A DNA stretch of 58,200 bases from Gammaproteobacteria bacterium UBA7803 (GTDB taxonomy: Bacteria > Pseudomonadota > Gammaproteobacteria > Pseudomonadales > Azotimanducaceae). Positions 22,238 through 31,321 of this stretch are shown in pieces. The DNA lies in NCBI GenBank assembly GCA_002480525.1, contig DLCH01000057.1:65612-123811 (forward strand), given 5' to 3'. Numbering within the stretch: position 1 is the stretch's first letter; the number at the start of each line of letters is the position of its first letter. The notes below the pieces were generated by a model, which had not been told where the DNA came from, ran no database searches, and saw nothing but the letters and a program-made list of their open reading frames with translations. The translations under genes and the position numbers were made by a program.

Positions 22238-24889
22238 ATGGCGGATTCCTCTCTCATCAACATCGGCCTGTCCGGCGTCCGCGCCCACCAGGCGGCGCTG
22301 TCGACCACCGGTCAGAACATCACCAATGCCAACACCGAGGGCTATACGCGCCAGCGGGTGAACCTGGAAGCCCAGGTCAGCGCGGGCACGGGCATCGGTG
22401 TTCAGGGCGTCCGGGTCGAAGGCATCGAGCGCATCTACGACGAGGCCGCGGTGCGGCAGCTTCGCCTCGACACCTCGGTCAGCGGCCGGCTCGGTACCAT
22501 GAGCCAGCAGATCGAGCAGATCGACAGCCTGCTGGCGGACGAGGCGAGCAGCCTCAACCGGGGATTCGAGGCGTTCTTCGCGGCCATGCAGAGCGCGGCC
22601 AACTCGCCGAGCTCCCTGCCGGCCCGGGAGCTGGTGCTGGCCGAGTCCCAGGGGCTGGTCACCCGGTTCCAGAGCCTGGACGGACGCCTGCGCGAGCAGC
22701 AGGCTGCGGTGAACCGGCAGATCGGCTCCGAGGTGGAGACCATCAACCAGCTCGCGGCGAGCATCGCCGAGCTGAACGCGCGGCTCGGACCGATGACCGG
22801 CAGCGACGGCAACACCAACGCGCTGCTCGACCAGCGCGACGAGCTGCTGCGGGAACTCGCCGGGCACGTCGACATCCGTACGGTGCCGGAAGGCGAGCTG
22901 GGGATGAACGTGTTCGTCGGCAAGGGCCATCCGCTGGTGGTTGGCAACAACGTGCAGCGGCTCGGCGTGTCCGCCGACGGGGACCTGCAGGTCCGCAACC
23001 GGGACGGCTCGGCGCTGGTGGGCGTGGGCGTCAACGGCGGCTCGCTGGCAGGTCTGCTGGACTTCCGCGACCAGACCCTCCAGCCCGTGATCGACGAGCT
23101 CGGCCGGCTGGCGCTGGCGTTCGCCGGAACGATCAATCAGACCCATGCCCAGGGCGTGAACCTACGGGGCGAGTACGGCGGCAACCTGTTCGCCGACCTG
23201 AACTCGGCCGCCGCCATGTCCGCCCGGGTCAGCCCGGCGAACCGGGCGGGCAACGACACCACCGCGGACCTGGCGGTGCGGATCGACGATCCGGCTGCGC
23301 TCGTGGCCAGCGACTACCGGGTGAGCTTCCTGGGCGCCGGCGGCGAGACCTTCGAGGTCCGCCGCGACAGCGACGGCGCCGTGCTGGCCCGGGGCGCCGT
23401 GGGCGACGCCCGGCCGGTCCGGGTGAGCTTCGACGGACTGGCGCTGGAGATCGGCCCCGGGCAGATCGGCCCCGGCGCCGAGTTCCGCATCAGCGCCGCG
23501 GGCAACGGCGTGGGCGATCTGGCGCTCGCCATTGGCGACCCCAGGGATCTGGCGCTCGCCAGCCCGCTGGCGGTGCAGGCCGGCAACGGCAACACCGGCA
23601 CCGGGTCGATCTCGCTGGCGGGGGCGACCGACGTCGACGCGCCCCTCTACGGCGCCGACGGCGAGCTGGTGCCGCCGCTGCTGGTGCGGTTCACCAGCCC
23701 GAACAGTTACGAGGTGCTCGACAACTCGGATCCGACCAGCCCCCGGCCGCTCGAGCCGCCGCTGTGGGGATTGCCCTTCGTCCCGGGGGGGCAGCAGGCC
23801 CTGCTGCCGGACGGCGATCTGCAGCTCCTGGTGTCCGACGGGCTGGATGGCAACGCGCTGTCCGACAGCGTCGCGCAGACGGCGACCCTCGATCCCGTGG
23901 CGAACGGCTTCGCGGCGGAAACGATCAGCGTGTATCGCGCCGATCCGGCGCTCGGCTCACGTTCCCTGCAGGAAACCGTCGCCATCACGCCCGGCATGAG
24001 CGCACGGGCGATCGCCGCCGCGCTGGAGCAGGTCGACGGCGTTTCCGCGGCGGCGCGTACTCAGGTGGAAATCTCCGGCCTGCGGGACAACGGGCTCGGC
24101 CAGCCGTTGACGGTCGCCGTGAACGGCGAGTCCCTGAGCCTGCCGGCAGGGGCCTCGCTGGGAGACCTGGCCGATGCGATCAGCGCCAATGGGGCCCTGA
24201 GCCAGGCGGGCATCCGGGCGGTCAGCGATGGCGAGACCCTCACGCTGACCGCGCTGCGTGGCGACGACCTGTCGATCCACGTGGCCGGCGACGTGAGCGA
24301 GGGCCTCACGCTGACGGACCAGACCGGGCGTTCCGTCACCCTCGACGGCTCCGGGCCGGGTGGTGGCTACCAGACCGTCACCGTGGGCGGCAGCGTGCGG
24401 CTGCTGATGGACGGCGACGTGCGGCTCGAGAGCGACAGCGTCTCGCCGGGCGGCGGGCTGTTCTCCGACGAGCCCCAGGGCGTGCCGGCCGGCCTCGGCC
24501 TGCAGGCGACCCTGTCCGGCCGTCCGCAGGCCGGTGACGTATTTGCGATCGACTTCAACGGCGCGGGCAACCTCGACAATCACAATGCCCTGGCGATGGC
24601 CGCCCTGCAGATCGACCCGTCGGTCGGCGACCCGCCGGCGAACTTCTCGGAAACCTACACGAGCATCGTCGAGAAGGTGGGCATCCGCACGGCCCAGCTT
24701 CGCGCCGACACCCAGGCGGCCGAGGCGCTGCTGGCTCAGTCCGTGGCCCGCCGGGAATCCGTTTCCGGGGTCAACCTCGACGAGGAGGCGGCGAACCTGA
24801 TCCGGTTCGAGCAGGGCTACAACGCTTCGGCCCGGGTCATGCAGGTCGCCCGGGAGATCTTCGACGTACTGCTGGGAGCGGTGGGCTGA
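22238..24889 (+). CDS. flgK: Hook-filament junction protein FlgK (HAP1), enlarged
   Basis: 883 residues against 547 in E. coli. N-terminus INIGLSGVRAHQAALSTTG, NITNANTEGYTRQRVNLEA and the long helix LNRGFEAFFAAMQSAANSPS are standard. The C-terminus VNLDEEAANLIRFEQGYNAS is also standard. The extra residues are in the middle (about 330-780) and include a segment like flagellin inserts (VAVNGESLSLPAGASLGDL). FlgN is its likely chaperone. Its stop overlaps the flgL start. Confidence 0.96.
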   Translation: MADSSLINIGLSGVRAHQAALSTTGQNITNANTEGYTRQRVNLEAQVSAGTGIGVQGVRVEGIERIYDEAAVRQLRLDTSVSGRLGTMSQQIEQIDSLLADEASSLNRGFEAFFAAMQSAANSPSSLPARELVLAESQGLVTRFQSLDGRLREQQAAVNRQIGSEVETINQLAASIAELNARLGPMTGSDGNTNALLDQRDELLRELAGHVDIRTVPEGELGMNVFVGKGHPLVVGNNVQRLGVSADGDLQVRNRDGSALVGVGVNGGSLAGLLDFRDQTLQPVIDELGRLALAFAGTINQTHAQGVNLRGEYGGNLFADLNSAAAMSARVSPANRAGNDTTADLAVRIDDPAALVASDYRVSFLGAGGETFEVRRDSDGAVLARGAVGDARPVRVSFDGLALEIGPGQIGPGAEFRISAAGNGVGDLALAIGDPRDLALASPLAVQAGNGNTGTGSISLAGATDVDAPLYGADGELVPPLLVRFTSPNSYEVLDNSDPTSPRPLEPPLWGLPFVPGGQQALLPDGDLQLLVSDGLDGNALSDSVAQTATLDPVANGFAAETISVYRADPALGSRSLQETVAITPGMSARAIAAALEQVDGVSAAARTQVEISGLRDNGLGQPLTVAVNGESLSLPAGASLGDLADAISANGALSQAGIRAVSDGETLTLTALRGDDLSIHVAGDVSEGLTLTDQTGRSVTLDGSGPGGGYQTVTVGGSVRLLMDGDVRLESDSVSPGGGLFSDEPQGVPAGLGLQATLSGRPQAGDVFAIDFNGAGNLDNHNALAMAALQIDPSVGDPPANFSETYTSIVEKVGIRTAQLRADTQAAEALLAQSVARRESVSGVNLDEEAANLIRFEQGYNASARVMQVAREIFDVLLGAVG

Positions 24890-26133
24890 TGCGCATCTCC
24901 ACGAGCCAGATTCACAACCAGGCCCTGAACCAGATTCTCGACACCCAGCGCCAGGCCGCGAAGACCCAGAACCAGATCGCCACCGGCCGGCGCTACGCGA
25001 CGGCGGCGGACGATCCCGTGGGCGCGGTGCAGGTGGAGCGGCTGAATCGCGAGCTCGCCAGCCGAGCCCAGTACCAGAAGAACATCGATCTCGCGGAGAG
25101 CGAGCTGCGCCTGGAGGAGAGTTCGCTGGAGCAGGCGGGCAATCTGCTGCAGCGCGTGCGGGAACTCACGGTACAGGCCGGCAACCCCATCAACACCCCT
25201 GAGGACCGGGCTTTCATCGCCGCCGAGGTGGAGACCCGCCTCGACGAGCTGATGCAGCTCATGAACACCAAACTCGCCTCGGGCGACTATCTGTTCGGCG
25301 GCAACGTCGGCGGGCGGGAGCCGTTCGTGCGCGATGCCAGCGGCGCCATCCGCTACCAGGGCGACGAGGGCCAGCGGGCGGTGCAGATCGACGGTTCGAT
25401 CCGGCTGCCGGTCAACGATTCCGGCAAGCGTCTGTTCGTCGACGTGCCGGCGGCCAGGACCACCGTGGTGGCCAGCGCCCACCCGAACAACCCGCCGGGC
25501 GGCACCGGCGTGCTCGCCCAGCCGGCGGTGGAGGACCAGGATGCGCTGGAAGCGCTGCACCCTGGCGGGCTGATCATCGAGTTCCGGCCCCTCGAGGAGG
25601 ACCCGGGCGGCCTGCCGAACTTCACGGTACGCCGGCTCGGCGACCAGCGCGTCGTCGAAGGACTGGAGAACGTCCGTTTCGAGCCGGGCCAGCCCATCTC
25701 CGTGGCGGGCATGGCGCTCACCGTCGAGGGCAGCCCCAGGCCGGGGGATCGATTCGTGGTCGAGACCTCGGACGAGCAGGGCGTGCTGGACACCATCGGC
25801 AACCTGGTCGAAGGCCTTCGGTCGCTGCCGGGGACCGGCGAGGACGACGACGCCTATCAGCAGCTCATCGGCGACTCGCTGACCAATCTCGACAACGCCA
25901 TGTCGAATATTCTCGAGGTCCGATCGGAAATCGGCGCCCGCATGAACGTCATGGACTCGGTGCGCAGTCTGCACGACCAGGTGACGCTGCTGTCGACGGA
26001 AGCCAAATCCGAGATCGAGGACGTGGACTTCGCCAAGGCGATCAGCGATCTCAACTTCCAGACCCTGGTGCTCGAAGCCGCCCAGCAGAGTTTCGTCCGG
26101 GTGTCCCGCCTGTCCCTGTTCGACGCCATCTGA
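24889..26133 (+). CDS. flgL: Hook-filament junction protein FlgL (HAP3)
   Basis: 414 residues, about 100 longer than E. coli FlgL. N-terminus MRISTSQIHNQALNQILDTQ and the flagellin-like helix QIATGRRYATAADDPVGAVQ; C-terminus DVDFAKAISDLNFQTLVLEA. The extra segment lies in the middle, about residues 160-300. Overlaps the flgK stop by one base and is followed by a hairpin. Confidence 0.96.
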   Translation: MRISTSQIHNQALNQILDTQRQAAKTQNQIATGRRYATAADDPVGAVQVERLNRELASRAQYQKNIDLAESELRLEESSLEQAGNLLQRVRELTVQAGNPINTPEDRAFIAAEVETRLDELMQLMNTKLASGDYLFGGNVGGREPFVRDASGAIRYQGDEGQRAVQIDGSIRLPVNDSGKRLFVDVPAARTTVVASAHPNNPPGGTGVLAQPAVEDQDALEALHPGGLIIEFRPLEEDPGGLPNFTVRRLGDQRVVEGLENVRFEPGQPISVAGMALTVEGSPRPGDRFVVETSDEQGVLDTIGNLVEGLRSLPGTGEDDDAYQQLIGDSLTNLDNAMSNILEVRSEIGARMNVMDSVRSLHDQVTLLSTEAKSEIEDVDFAKAISDLNFQTLVLEAAQQSFVRVSRLSLFDAI

Positions 26134-26140
26134 GCGATTC

Positions 26141-26159
26141 GGCGCGCGATTCGCGCGCC
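26141..26159 (+). terminator. Hairpin after flgL
   Basis: GGCGCGCG-ATT-CGCGCGCC: a perfect 8-bp stem with a 3-base loop, 7 bases past the flgL stop. No T-run follows. It probably ends the flgB-L transcript before the separate fliC promoter. Confidence 0.6.
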
Positions 26160-26216
26160 GCGCCCCCGCCTGTGAACCAGGTCGCACTTTTCCGCCACAA
26201 TTTCCTGCGTTTTCCC

Positions 26217-26243
26217 TAAAGAGTTCCCGTCGGCTGCCGTTAT
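26217..26243 (+). promoter_or_regulatory. fliC: Sigma28 (FliA) promoter for fliC
   Basis: TAAAGAGT, 11 bases, GCCGTTAT. The -35 is at 26217-26224 and the -10 at 26236-26243. Expected start near 26250, leader of about 68 bases with two small inverted repeats (GGGCA-N5-TGCCC and AAGCC-C-GGCTT). Confidence 0.88.
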
Positions 26244-26317
26244 CTCTCCTGGAAGGGCAACGAATGCCCGGTTAAGCCCGGCTTGGCCGGACCAACGACA
26301 GCAACAGGAACGACATC

Positions 26318-27799
26318 ATGGCCCAGGTAATCAACACGAATATCGCTTCGCTGAACGCGCAGCGAAATCTGAACTCCTCGCAGGGCGCACTTCAGACCTC
26401 CCTGCAGCGGCTGTCCTCCGGCCTGCGCATCAACAGCGCCAAGGACGACGCCGCCGGTCTCGCCATCTCCGAGCGTTTCACCGCGCAGATCCGTGGCCTG
26501 AACCAGGCCGTGCGGAACGCCAACGACGGGATCTCGCTGGCCCAGACGGGTGAAGGCGCCCTGGCTGAGACGGTCAACAACCTGCAGCGGATCCGTGAGC
26601 TGGCCGTGCAGTCCGCCAACGACACGAACTCCGCTTCCGACCGCGCCTCGCTGCAGGGTGAGGTGACCCAGCTCGTGGCCGAGATCCAGCGGATCGCCAC
26701 CACGACCCAGTTCAACGGCCAGAACATCCTCGACGGTTCGTTCACCTCGGCCAAGTTCCAGGTCGGTGCCAACGCCAACCAGACCATCAACGTGTCCATC
26801 GGCAGCGCCGAGTCCACCAACATCGGCGCCAACACCGGCAGCTCGATCGCCAACGTCGGCACCGCACTGGCGGCCGCCGCGGACGCCTCTGGCGGCAACG
26901 GCGTGGCTTCCCAGGCTCTGACGCTTTCCGGCAGCGCCGGCACGGCCAACGTGACCGTTGGCGCCGGGGATTCGGCTGCGACGATCGCCGCCGCCGTGAA
27001 CGACGCTCAGGCGTCCACCAACGTGTCGGCCACCGCCCGCACGACCGCCACCATCGACACGTTCGCAGCGGGTTCGGTGGGCCAGGTCAGCTTCAACCTG
27101 ACCGGTGCGGACGGCACCGCCGTGGCGATCTCCGCCAACGTGGCTTCCGCTTCCGACCTGACCAACATCGCCGACGCGATCAACAACAACTCGGCGACCA
27201 CGGGTATCACCGCTGAGCTGTCCAGCGACCGCACCAGCATCGAGCTGGTGAGCGAAGCCGGTGACAACATCGTGATCGACACGGTCGTCGGCGGCGGCGC
27301 TGACGGCACCGACGTGTTCAACGTTGAAGGTCAGACCCTGGTCGACGACGACGCAGCCGACGGCGGCACGGACTCGATCGTGGTTGGCGGCCAGGTGAGC
27401 TTCTACTCCTCCCAGAGCTTCACGGTGAGCAGCGACGATGCGACCAACACGGTCGTCTCCGGCGGCACGCTGTCGAGCTCGCTGTCCGCAGTGTCCTCGG
27501 TTTCTGTTGCCAGCCAGACCGACGCCAGCGACGCGATCTCCGTGATCGACGGCGCCCTGGAGTTCGTCAACGGTCTGCGTGCCGACCTCGGTGCGGTGCA
27601 GAGCCGGTTCGAGTCCACCATCGCGAACCTCAGCACGACGGCAGAGAACCTGTCCGCTGCCCGTTCGCGGATTCAGGACGCGGACTTCGCTCAGGAGACG
27701 GCAGCCCTGACCCGGGCCCAGATCCTGCAGCAGGCCGGCACCTCGGTTCTGGCTCAGGCCAACCAGACGCCGCAGAACGTGCTGTCCCTGCTCCAGTAA
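26318..27799 (+). CDS. fliC: Flagellin FliC
   Basis: Filament subunit of 493 residues. Conserved N-terminal D0/D1 (INTNIASLNAQRNLNSSQGA, LSSGLRINSAKDDAAGLAIS) and C-terminal D1/D0 (ENLSAARSRIQDADFAQETA, ending NVLSLLQ). The centre is Ala/Thr/Ser/Asp-rich and contains flagellin insert motifs (NVTVGAGDSAATIAAAVNDA). No Cys is visible. Only one flagellin gene is in the window. Codon use is somewhat less GC-extreme than in neighbours, common for highly expressed genes. It has its own FliA promoter and a downstream terminator hairpin. Confidence 0.97.
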   Translation: MAQVINTNIASLNAQRNLNSSQGALQTSLQRLSSGLRINSAKDDAAGLAISERFTAQIRGLNQAVRNANDGISLAQTGEGALAETVNNLQRIRELAVQSANDTNSASDRASLQGEVTQLVAEIQRIATTTQFNGQNILDGSFTSAKFQVGANANQTINVSIGSAESTNIGANTGSSIANVGTALAAAADASGGNGVASQALTLSGSAGTANVTVGAGDSAATIAAAVNDAQASTNVSATARTTATIDTFAAGSVGQVSFNLTGADGTAVAISANVASASDLTNIADAINNNSATTGITAELSSDRTSIELVSEAGDNIVIDTVVGGGADGTDVFNVEGQTLVDDDAADGGTDSIVVGGQVSFYSSQSFTVSSDDATNTVVSGGTLSSSLSAVSSVSVASQTDASDAISVIDGALEFVNGLRADLGAVQSRFESTIANLSTTAENLSAARSRIQDADFAQETAALTRAQILQQAGTSVLAQANQTPQNVLSLLQ

Positions 27800-27822
27800 G
27801 CGAGCGGAGCTAGCACGCGGGA

Positions 27823-27847
27823 CGGGCGCCTCCTCCGGGGGCGCCCG
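27823..27847 (+). terminator. Terminator after fliC
   Basis: CGGGCGCC, 9-base loop, GGCGCCCG, followed by ATTCCTGT. An 8-bp GC stem 24 bases past the fliC stop. Confidence 0.65.
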
Positions 27848-27876
27848 ATTCCTGTCAGAAGAACGGACAATCGAGC

Positions 27877-28233
27877 ATGACGACTTCCATTGACGGTGCA
27901 AGCGGCGCTTACGGCGCCCGACCGGTGGTTGTCTCGGTTCGTAACTCGAACGAACAATCGCCTTCCAGGCCGGAGCAGGAGATGGTCCAGAAGACCGAGG
28001 CCCCGGTGGATCCGAAGCGTGTCACCGACGCCACGCGCAAGGTCGAGGAGTTGTTTCAAACCGTTCGACGCAACCTGGAATTTCGTGAGGATCCGTCCTC
28101 GGGACGGCTGGTCGTGTCGGTGATAGACGCCGAGAGCGGCGAAATCATCCGGCAGATCCCCCCCGAGCAGATGATCCGCATGGCCGAGCACCTCGAGCAG
28201 ATGAACGGTCTGCTGCTCGGCGAACGCGCGTGA
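27877..28233 (+). CDS. flaG: FlaG family protein
   Basis: 118 residues. FlaG affects filament length in Pseudomonas and Vibrio. The N-terminal half is variable. The C-terminal domain has LEFREDPSSGRLVVSVIDAE and GEIIRQIPPEQMIRMAEHL, where IRQIPPE is the signature. It sits between fliC and fliD as in polar-flagellum loci. Confidence 0.92.
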   Translation: MTTSIDGASGAYGARPVVVSVRNSNEQSPSRPEQEMVQKTEAPVDPKRVTDATRKVEELFQTVRRNLEFREDPSSGRLVVSVIDAESGEIIRQIPPEQMIRMAEHLEQMNGLLLGERA

Positions 28234-28260
28234 GCGCGTGCCTGGGACGGCCCGCCGGAG

Positions 28261-28276
28261 CGCACCCCCGGGTGCG
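28261..28276 (+). terminator. Hairpin after flaG
   Basis: CGCACCC-CC-GGGTGCG: a 7-bp inverted repeat with a 2-base centre, 27 bases past the flaG stop. It is followed by more GC-rich inverted sequence. No T-run. The rest of the 130-base flaG-fliD gap shows no clear sigma28 or sigma54 box. Confidence 0.4.
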
Positions 28277-28363
28277 TGCCGTCGGCGCCGGCTCCCGCCG
28301 GCCAGGTGCCGGCATTGTGCTTAACTGAAGTATCGACAGCTCCAACCCGAGGTCCCCCTCGCT

Positions 28364-30424
28364 ATGGCCGGCATCAGCTCTCTCGGCGTCGGTTCCGGAA
28401 TCGACATCCGCAACATCGTAGATCAGCTCGTCGCGGCGGAGCAGAAGCCCGTTCAGACCAGGCTCGACCGCCGCGAGACCACGCTCCAGGCGGAGCTGTC
28501 TTCCTACGGCGTCCTCAAGGCGGCGCTGTCCGAGTTCAAGACCGCGGTCTCCAACCTATCCGACGCCGACGCCTTCCGGGCGGCTAGAGGCACGTCGGGC
28601 AATCCCGACGCGATCGAGGTCATCGGCGACGACCAGGTGCAGCGGGCCGCGGCCTTCGGCATCCAGGTCGATGCGCTGGCGCGGGCCCAGTCGGTGGCCT
28701 CCGGCGCCTTCGCCGGGCCGGCCGAGGAGGTGGGCACCGGGTCGCTGACGTTCCGCTTCGGCACGGTGACCGCCGACGAGACCGGGGCGGTGACCGGCTT
28801 CGCCCAGAATCCCGAGCGCGCCACCGCGACTATCGAGATCCCTGCGGACGCGGCGACCCTGGCCGACGTGCGTGACGCGGTGAACGACGCGGAGATCGGC
28901 ATCCGGGCTTCCATCGTCAACGACGGCACCGGCGAGCGGCTGGTGTTCAGCGCCACCGACACCGGCGCGCGCAACGGCTTCGTGGTGGACGTCGCAGACG
29001 ACGACGGCAGCCTGGTGGACGGGACCGGGCTGTCCCGGCTGCAGTTCAATCAGACCGGCAACGACCTCGCCCTCAACCAGGCGGCCGGCGACGCGGCGCT
29101 GGTGGTGGACGGGCTGGCGGTGACCCGGCCGGGCAACGAGATCGACGACCTGCTCGATGGCGCCACGCTGAATCTCCGCGCCACCACGGCGTTCCCCGTG
29201 GAGGTCCAGGTGCAGCCGGACGTGGCCAAGGCCAAGGAGCTGATCGACGGGTTCGTGAAGGCCTACAACGCCCTGCAGAAGCAGATCGAGTCCGTCTCGG
29301 GCTACAACGCCGAGACCCAGCAGGGCGGCATCCTCCAGGGCGACGCCCTGGTGCGCAGCGTCGAGTCCAGCGTCCGGCGCCTGGTGACCGGCCAGCTCGA
29401 CGTGCTCGAAGGCCAATCCGTCCGGGCGCTGGCGGACATCGGCATCCGCACCACCCGGGAAGGTACCCTCGAGGTGGACGGCGAGCGGCTGGACGCCCGC
29501 CTGGCGGACTCGCTCGACGAGGTCGCCGCCCTGTTCGGCACGGGCGGCCTGGTGGACGGCGGAGGATTCGCCTTCGAGAGCTCGCGGACCGAGACCCGGG
29601 CGGGCCGTTACGCGGTGGAGGTGACCCAGCTCGCCGAGCAGGCGCTGGTCACCGGCGCCGCCGTGACGGCGCCCTCGGAGGGTGCACCGGTGGTCATCGA
29701 CGCGGCCAACGACGAGATCGAGCTGACCGTCAACGGCATCGCTACCGGCAGGATCACCCTGACCCAGGGCAGCTACACCAGCGGCGAGGCCCTGGCGGCC
29801 GAGCTGCAGGCCCGGATCAACGGTGCGGAAGCGCTGCGCGAGGAGGGCGCCTCGGTCACGGTGGCCTGGGACGCAGGCGCGTCGGCGTTCTCCATCCGCA
29901 CGGATCGCTACGGCAGCGAAACCAATGTGGAGGTGACCTTCGGCGACACCGGTACGGCCGGTCTGTTCGGTCTGACGGTGGGCCAGCGGGACGACGGGCT
30001 TGACGTGGCCGGCAGCATCGGCGGCATCACGGCGGAAGGCTTCGGCCGCTATCTGACCGCCCAGAGCGGCGATCCCGACGGCCTCAAGGTGGAGATCACC
30101 GGCAGTCAGCTCGGCGCCCTCGGCAGCGTCACGTTCTCGCGTGGCGTCAGCAGCCTGCTGGAGCAGACCATCGACAGCTTCCTCGACGGCGACGGGCCGT
30201 TTTCCAGCGCCACGAACAGCATCAAGGACAACATCGAGGACATCGGCGAGGAACGGATCGACCTCGCGGATCGGCTGGACCGGCTGGAGGCCAGGCTGAT
30301 CGCCCAGTTCAGCGCCATGGATGCCATGGTGGCCCAGCTCAACCAGACCAGCAGCTTCCTGACGAGCCAGCTCGCCGGGCTGGAGTCCCTCGCCAGGAAC
30401 GGCGGCAGGAAGGGCGGCGACTGA
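28364..30424 (+). CDS. fliD: Filament cap protein FliD (HAP2)
   Basis: 686 residues, longer than E. coli FliD (468). N-terminus ISSLGVGSGIDIRNIVDQLV and EQKPVQTRLDRRETTLQAEL; the central part has the flagellin-IN-like segment AADAALVVDGLAVTRPGNEI and then VQPDVAKAKELIDGFVKAYN; the C-terminus LEARLIAQFSAMDAMVAQLN is classical. The cap folds flagellin at the tip. It is followed by fliS and fliT, its chaperone gene. Confidence 0.96.
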   Translation: MAGISSLGVGSGIDIRNIVDQLVAAEQKPVQTRLDRRETTLQAELSSYGVLKAALSEFKTAVSNLSDADAFRAARGTSGNPDAIEVIGDDQVQRAAAFGIQVDALARAQSVASGAFAGPAEEVGTGSLTFRFGTVTADETGAVTGFAQNPERATATIEIPADAATLADVRDAVNDAEIGIRASIVNDGTGERLVFSATDTGARNGFVVDVADDDGSLVDGTGLSRLQFNQTGNDLALNQAAGDAALVVDGLAVTRPGNEIDDLLDGATLNLRATTAFPVEVQVQPDVAKAKELIDGFVKAYNALQKQIESVSGYNAETQQGGILQGDALVRSVESSVRRLVTGQLDVLEGQSVRALADIGIRTTREGTLEVDGERLDARLADSLDEVAALFGTGGLVDGGGFAFESSRTETRAGRYAVEVTQLAEQALVTGAAVTAPSEGAPVVIDAANDEIELTVNGIATGRITLTQGSYTSGEALAAELQARINGAEALREEGASVTVAWDAGASAFSIRTDRYGSETNVEVTFGDTGTAGLFGLTVGQRDDGLDVAGSIGGITAEGFGRYLTAQSGDPDGLKVEITGSQLGALGSVTFSRGVSSLLEQTIDSFLDGDGPFSSATNSIKDNIEDIGEERIDLADRLDRLEARLIAQFSAMDAMVAQLNQTSSFLTSQLAGLESLARNGGRKGGD

Positions 30425-30477
30425 CGGCCCCGAGGTCCTCCGCCCCCACCACATCAGCAGTTAAGGAAGACGGTGAC

Positions 30478-30879
30478 ATGAGTATCGGCAGAAACGGTGC
30501 GACGGCGTATCAGAGCGAGGCGGTTCAGGCGGCGCAGTTCGCGAGCCCTCATCAGCTCGTGAAGATGCTCGTCGACGGCGCCGTCGAGCGGGTCGTCCAG
30601 GCTCGCGGCGCGATGGAGCGCGGCATGACGGCGCGGAAGGGCGAGCGAATCGGCAAGGCCATCTCCATCGTCGACAGCCTGCGGGCTTCTCTCGACATGG
30701 AGAAGGGTGGCGAGGTGGCGGCGAACCTTGCCTCCCTCTACGACTACATCGGCCGGCGTCTGCTGCACGCCAATCTGAAGAACGACGCCGGCGCGCTCGA
30801 GGAAGTCCTGCGTCTGCTCCGGGAGATCCAGGCGGGCTGGGACGGCATCGCCGACAGCGCTGCGGCGGCCGCGAGCTGA
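30478..30879 (+). CDS. fliS: Flagellin export chaperone FliS (first copy)
   Basis: 133 residues, all-helical. SPHQLVKMLVDGAVERVVQA and the SLDMEKGGEVAANLASLYDY motif with (I/M)xRRLLHANLKND are the FliS hallmarks. It binds the flagellin C-terminus in the cytoplasm. Start ATG at 30478; two bases separate its stop from the fliT-like gene. Confidence 0.95.
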   Translation: MSIGRNGATAYQSEAVQAAQFASPHQLVKMLVDGAVERVVQARGAMERGMTARKGERIGKAISIVDSLRASLDMEKGGEVAANLASLYDYIGRRLLHANLKNDAGALEEVLRLLREIQAGWDGIADSAAAAAS

Positions 30880-30880
30880 C

Positions 30881-31249
30881 ATGGCGCTCGCTTCCGATCC
30901 GTGCACGGAACGCGCGGCAGCCGCCGTAGACCTCCTGGTGGGCCTGTCCCAGCGGATGCTGGAGGCGGCGGAGGGCGGCGACTGGAACGACGTGCTCAGC
31001 CTCGACGAGGAGCGCCGGTCGGCCCTGCGGGAGCTGGCGGCGGAGGCGGCGGCGGAAGGCAATCTGGAGACGCAGATCGGACGTCTGCGTGACGTGGCGG
31101 CCATGGATGGCCGGCTCCGTCAGATCGCCGACGCGGCCCGGCGGGCGGCGTTGGAAGACGTCCGCCGGGTACGCGAGCGGATTCGCGGCTCCGCGGCCTA
31201 CCAGGCGGAGGCGCATCGAACCGGCCGGGGCTACGGCGCCCGCCGTTGA
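30881..31249 (+). CDS. fliT: FliT-like chaperone
   Basis: 122 residues, helical and charged. FliT binds FliD and in enterics inhibits the master regulator. Sequence similarity within the family is low; I assign it from position directly after fliS, size, and the pattern LSQRMLEAAEGGDWNDVLSL near the N-terminus (family: LxxMLxAAExGDWDxLxxL). It starts two bases after fliS. Confidence 0.75.
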   Translation: MALASDPCTERAAAAVDLLVGLSQRMLEAAEGGDWNDVLSLDEERRSALRELAAEAAAEGNLETQIGRLRDVAAMDGRLRQIADAARRAALEDVRRVRERIRGSAAYQAEAHRTGRGYGARR

Positions 31250-31263
31250 TGCCCGTCGGCCGG

Positions 31264-31290
31264 TAAAGTATCGCCGGCCCCGGCCGATAC
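31264..31290 (+). promoter_or_regulatory. Sigma28 (FliA) promoter for the second fliS, inside an inverted repeat
   Basis: TAAAGTAT, 11 bases, GCCGATAC: -35 at 31264-31271, -10 at 31283-31290, start expected near 31297, leader about 25 bases. The same bases form an inverted repeat, AAGTATCG (31266-31273) and CGATACTT (31285-31292) around an 11-base GC-rich centre, followed by GTT. This looks like a rho-independent terminator for the upstream fliD-fliS-fliT unit. One element may act as both. Confidence 0.82.
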
Positions 31291-31321
31291 TTGTTCCGAG
31301 ACCGGTGAACAGGACGTACCA

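Noticed and set aside
26240..27901. 553-codon frame antisense to fliC
   Set aside because: Covers the fliC promoter and terminator as well; no support from motifs.
28234..28363. Possible sigma54 promoter for fliD (TGCCGGCATTGTGC)
   Set aside because: The GG-N10-GC spacing fails; the nearest GG and GC are 12 apart.
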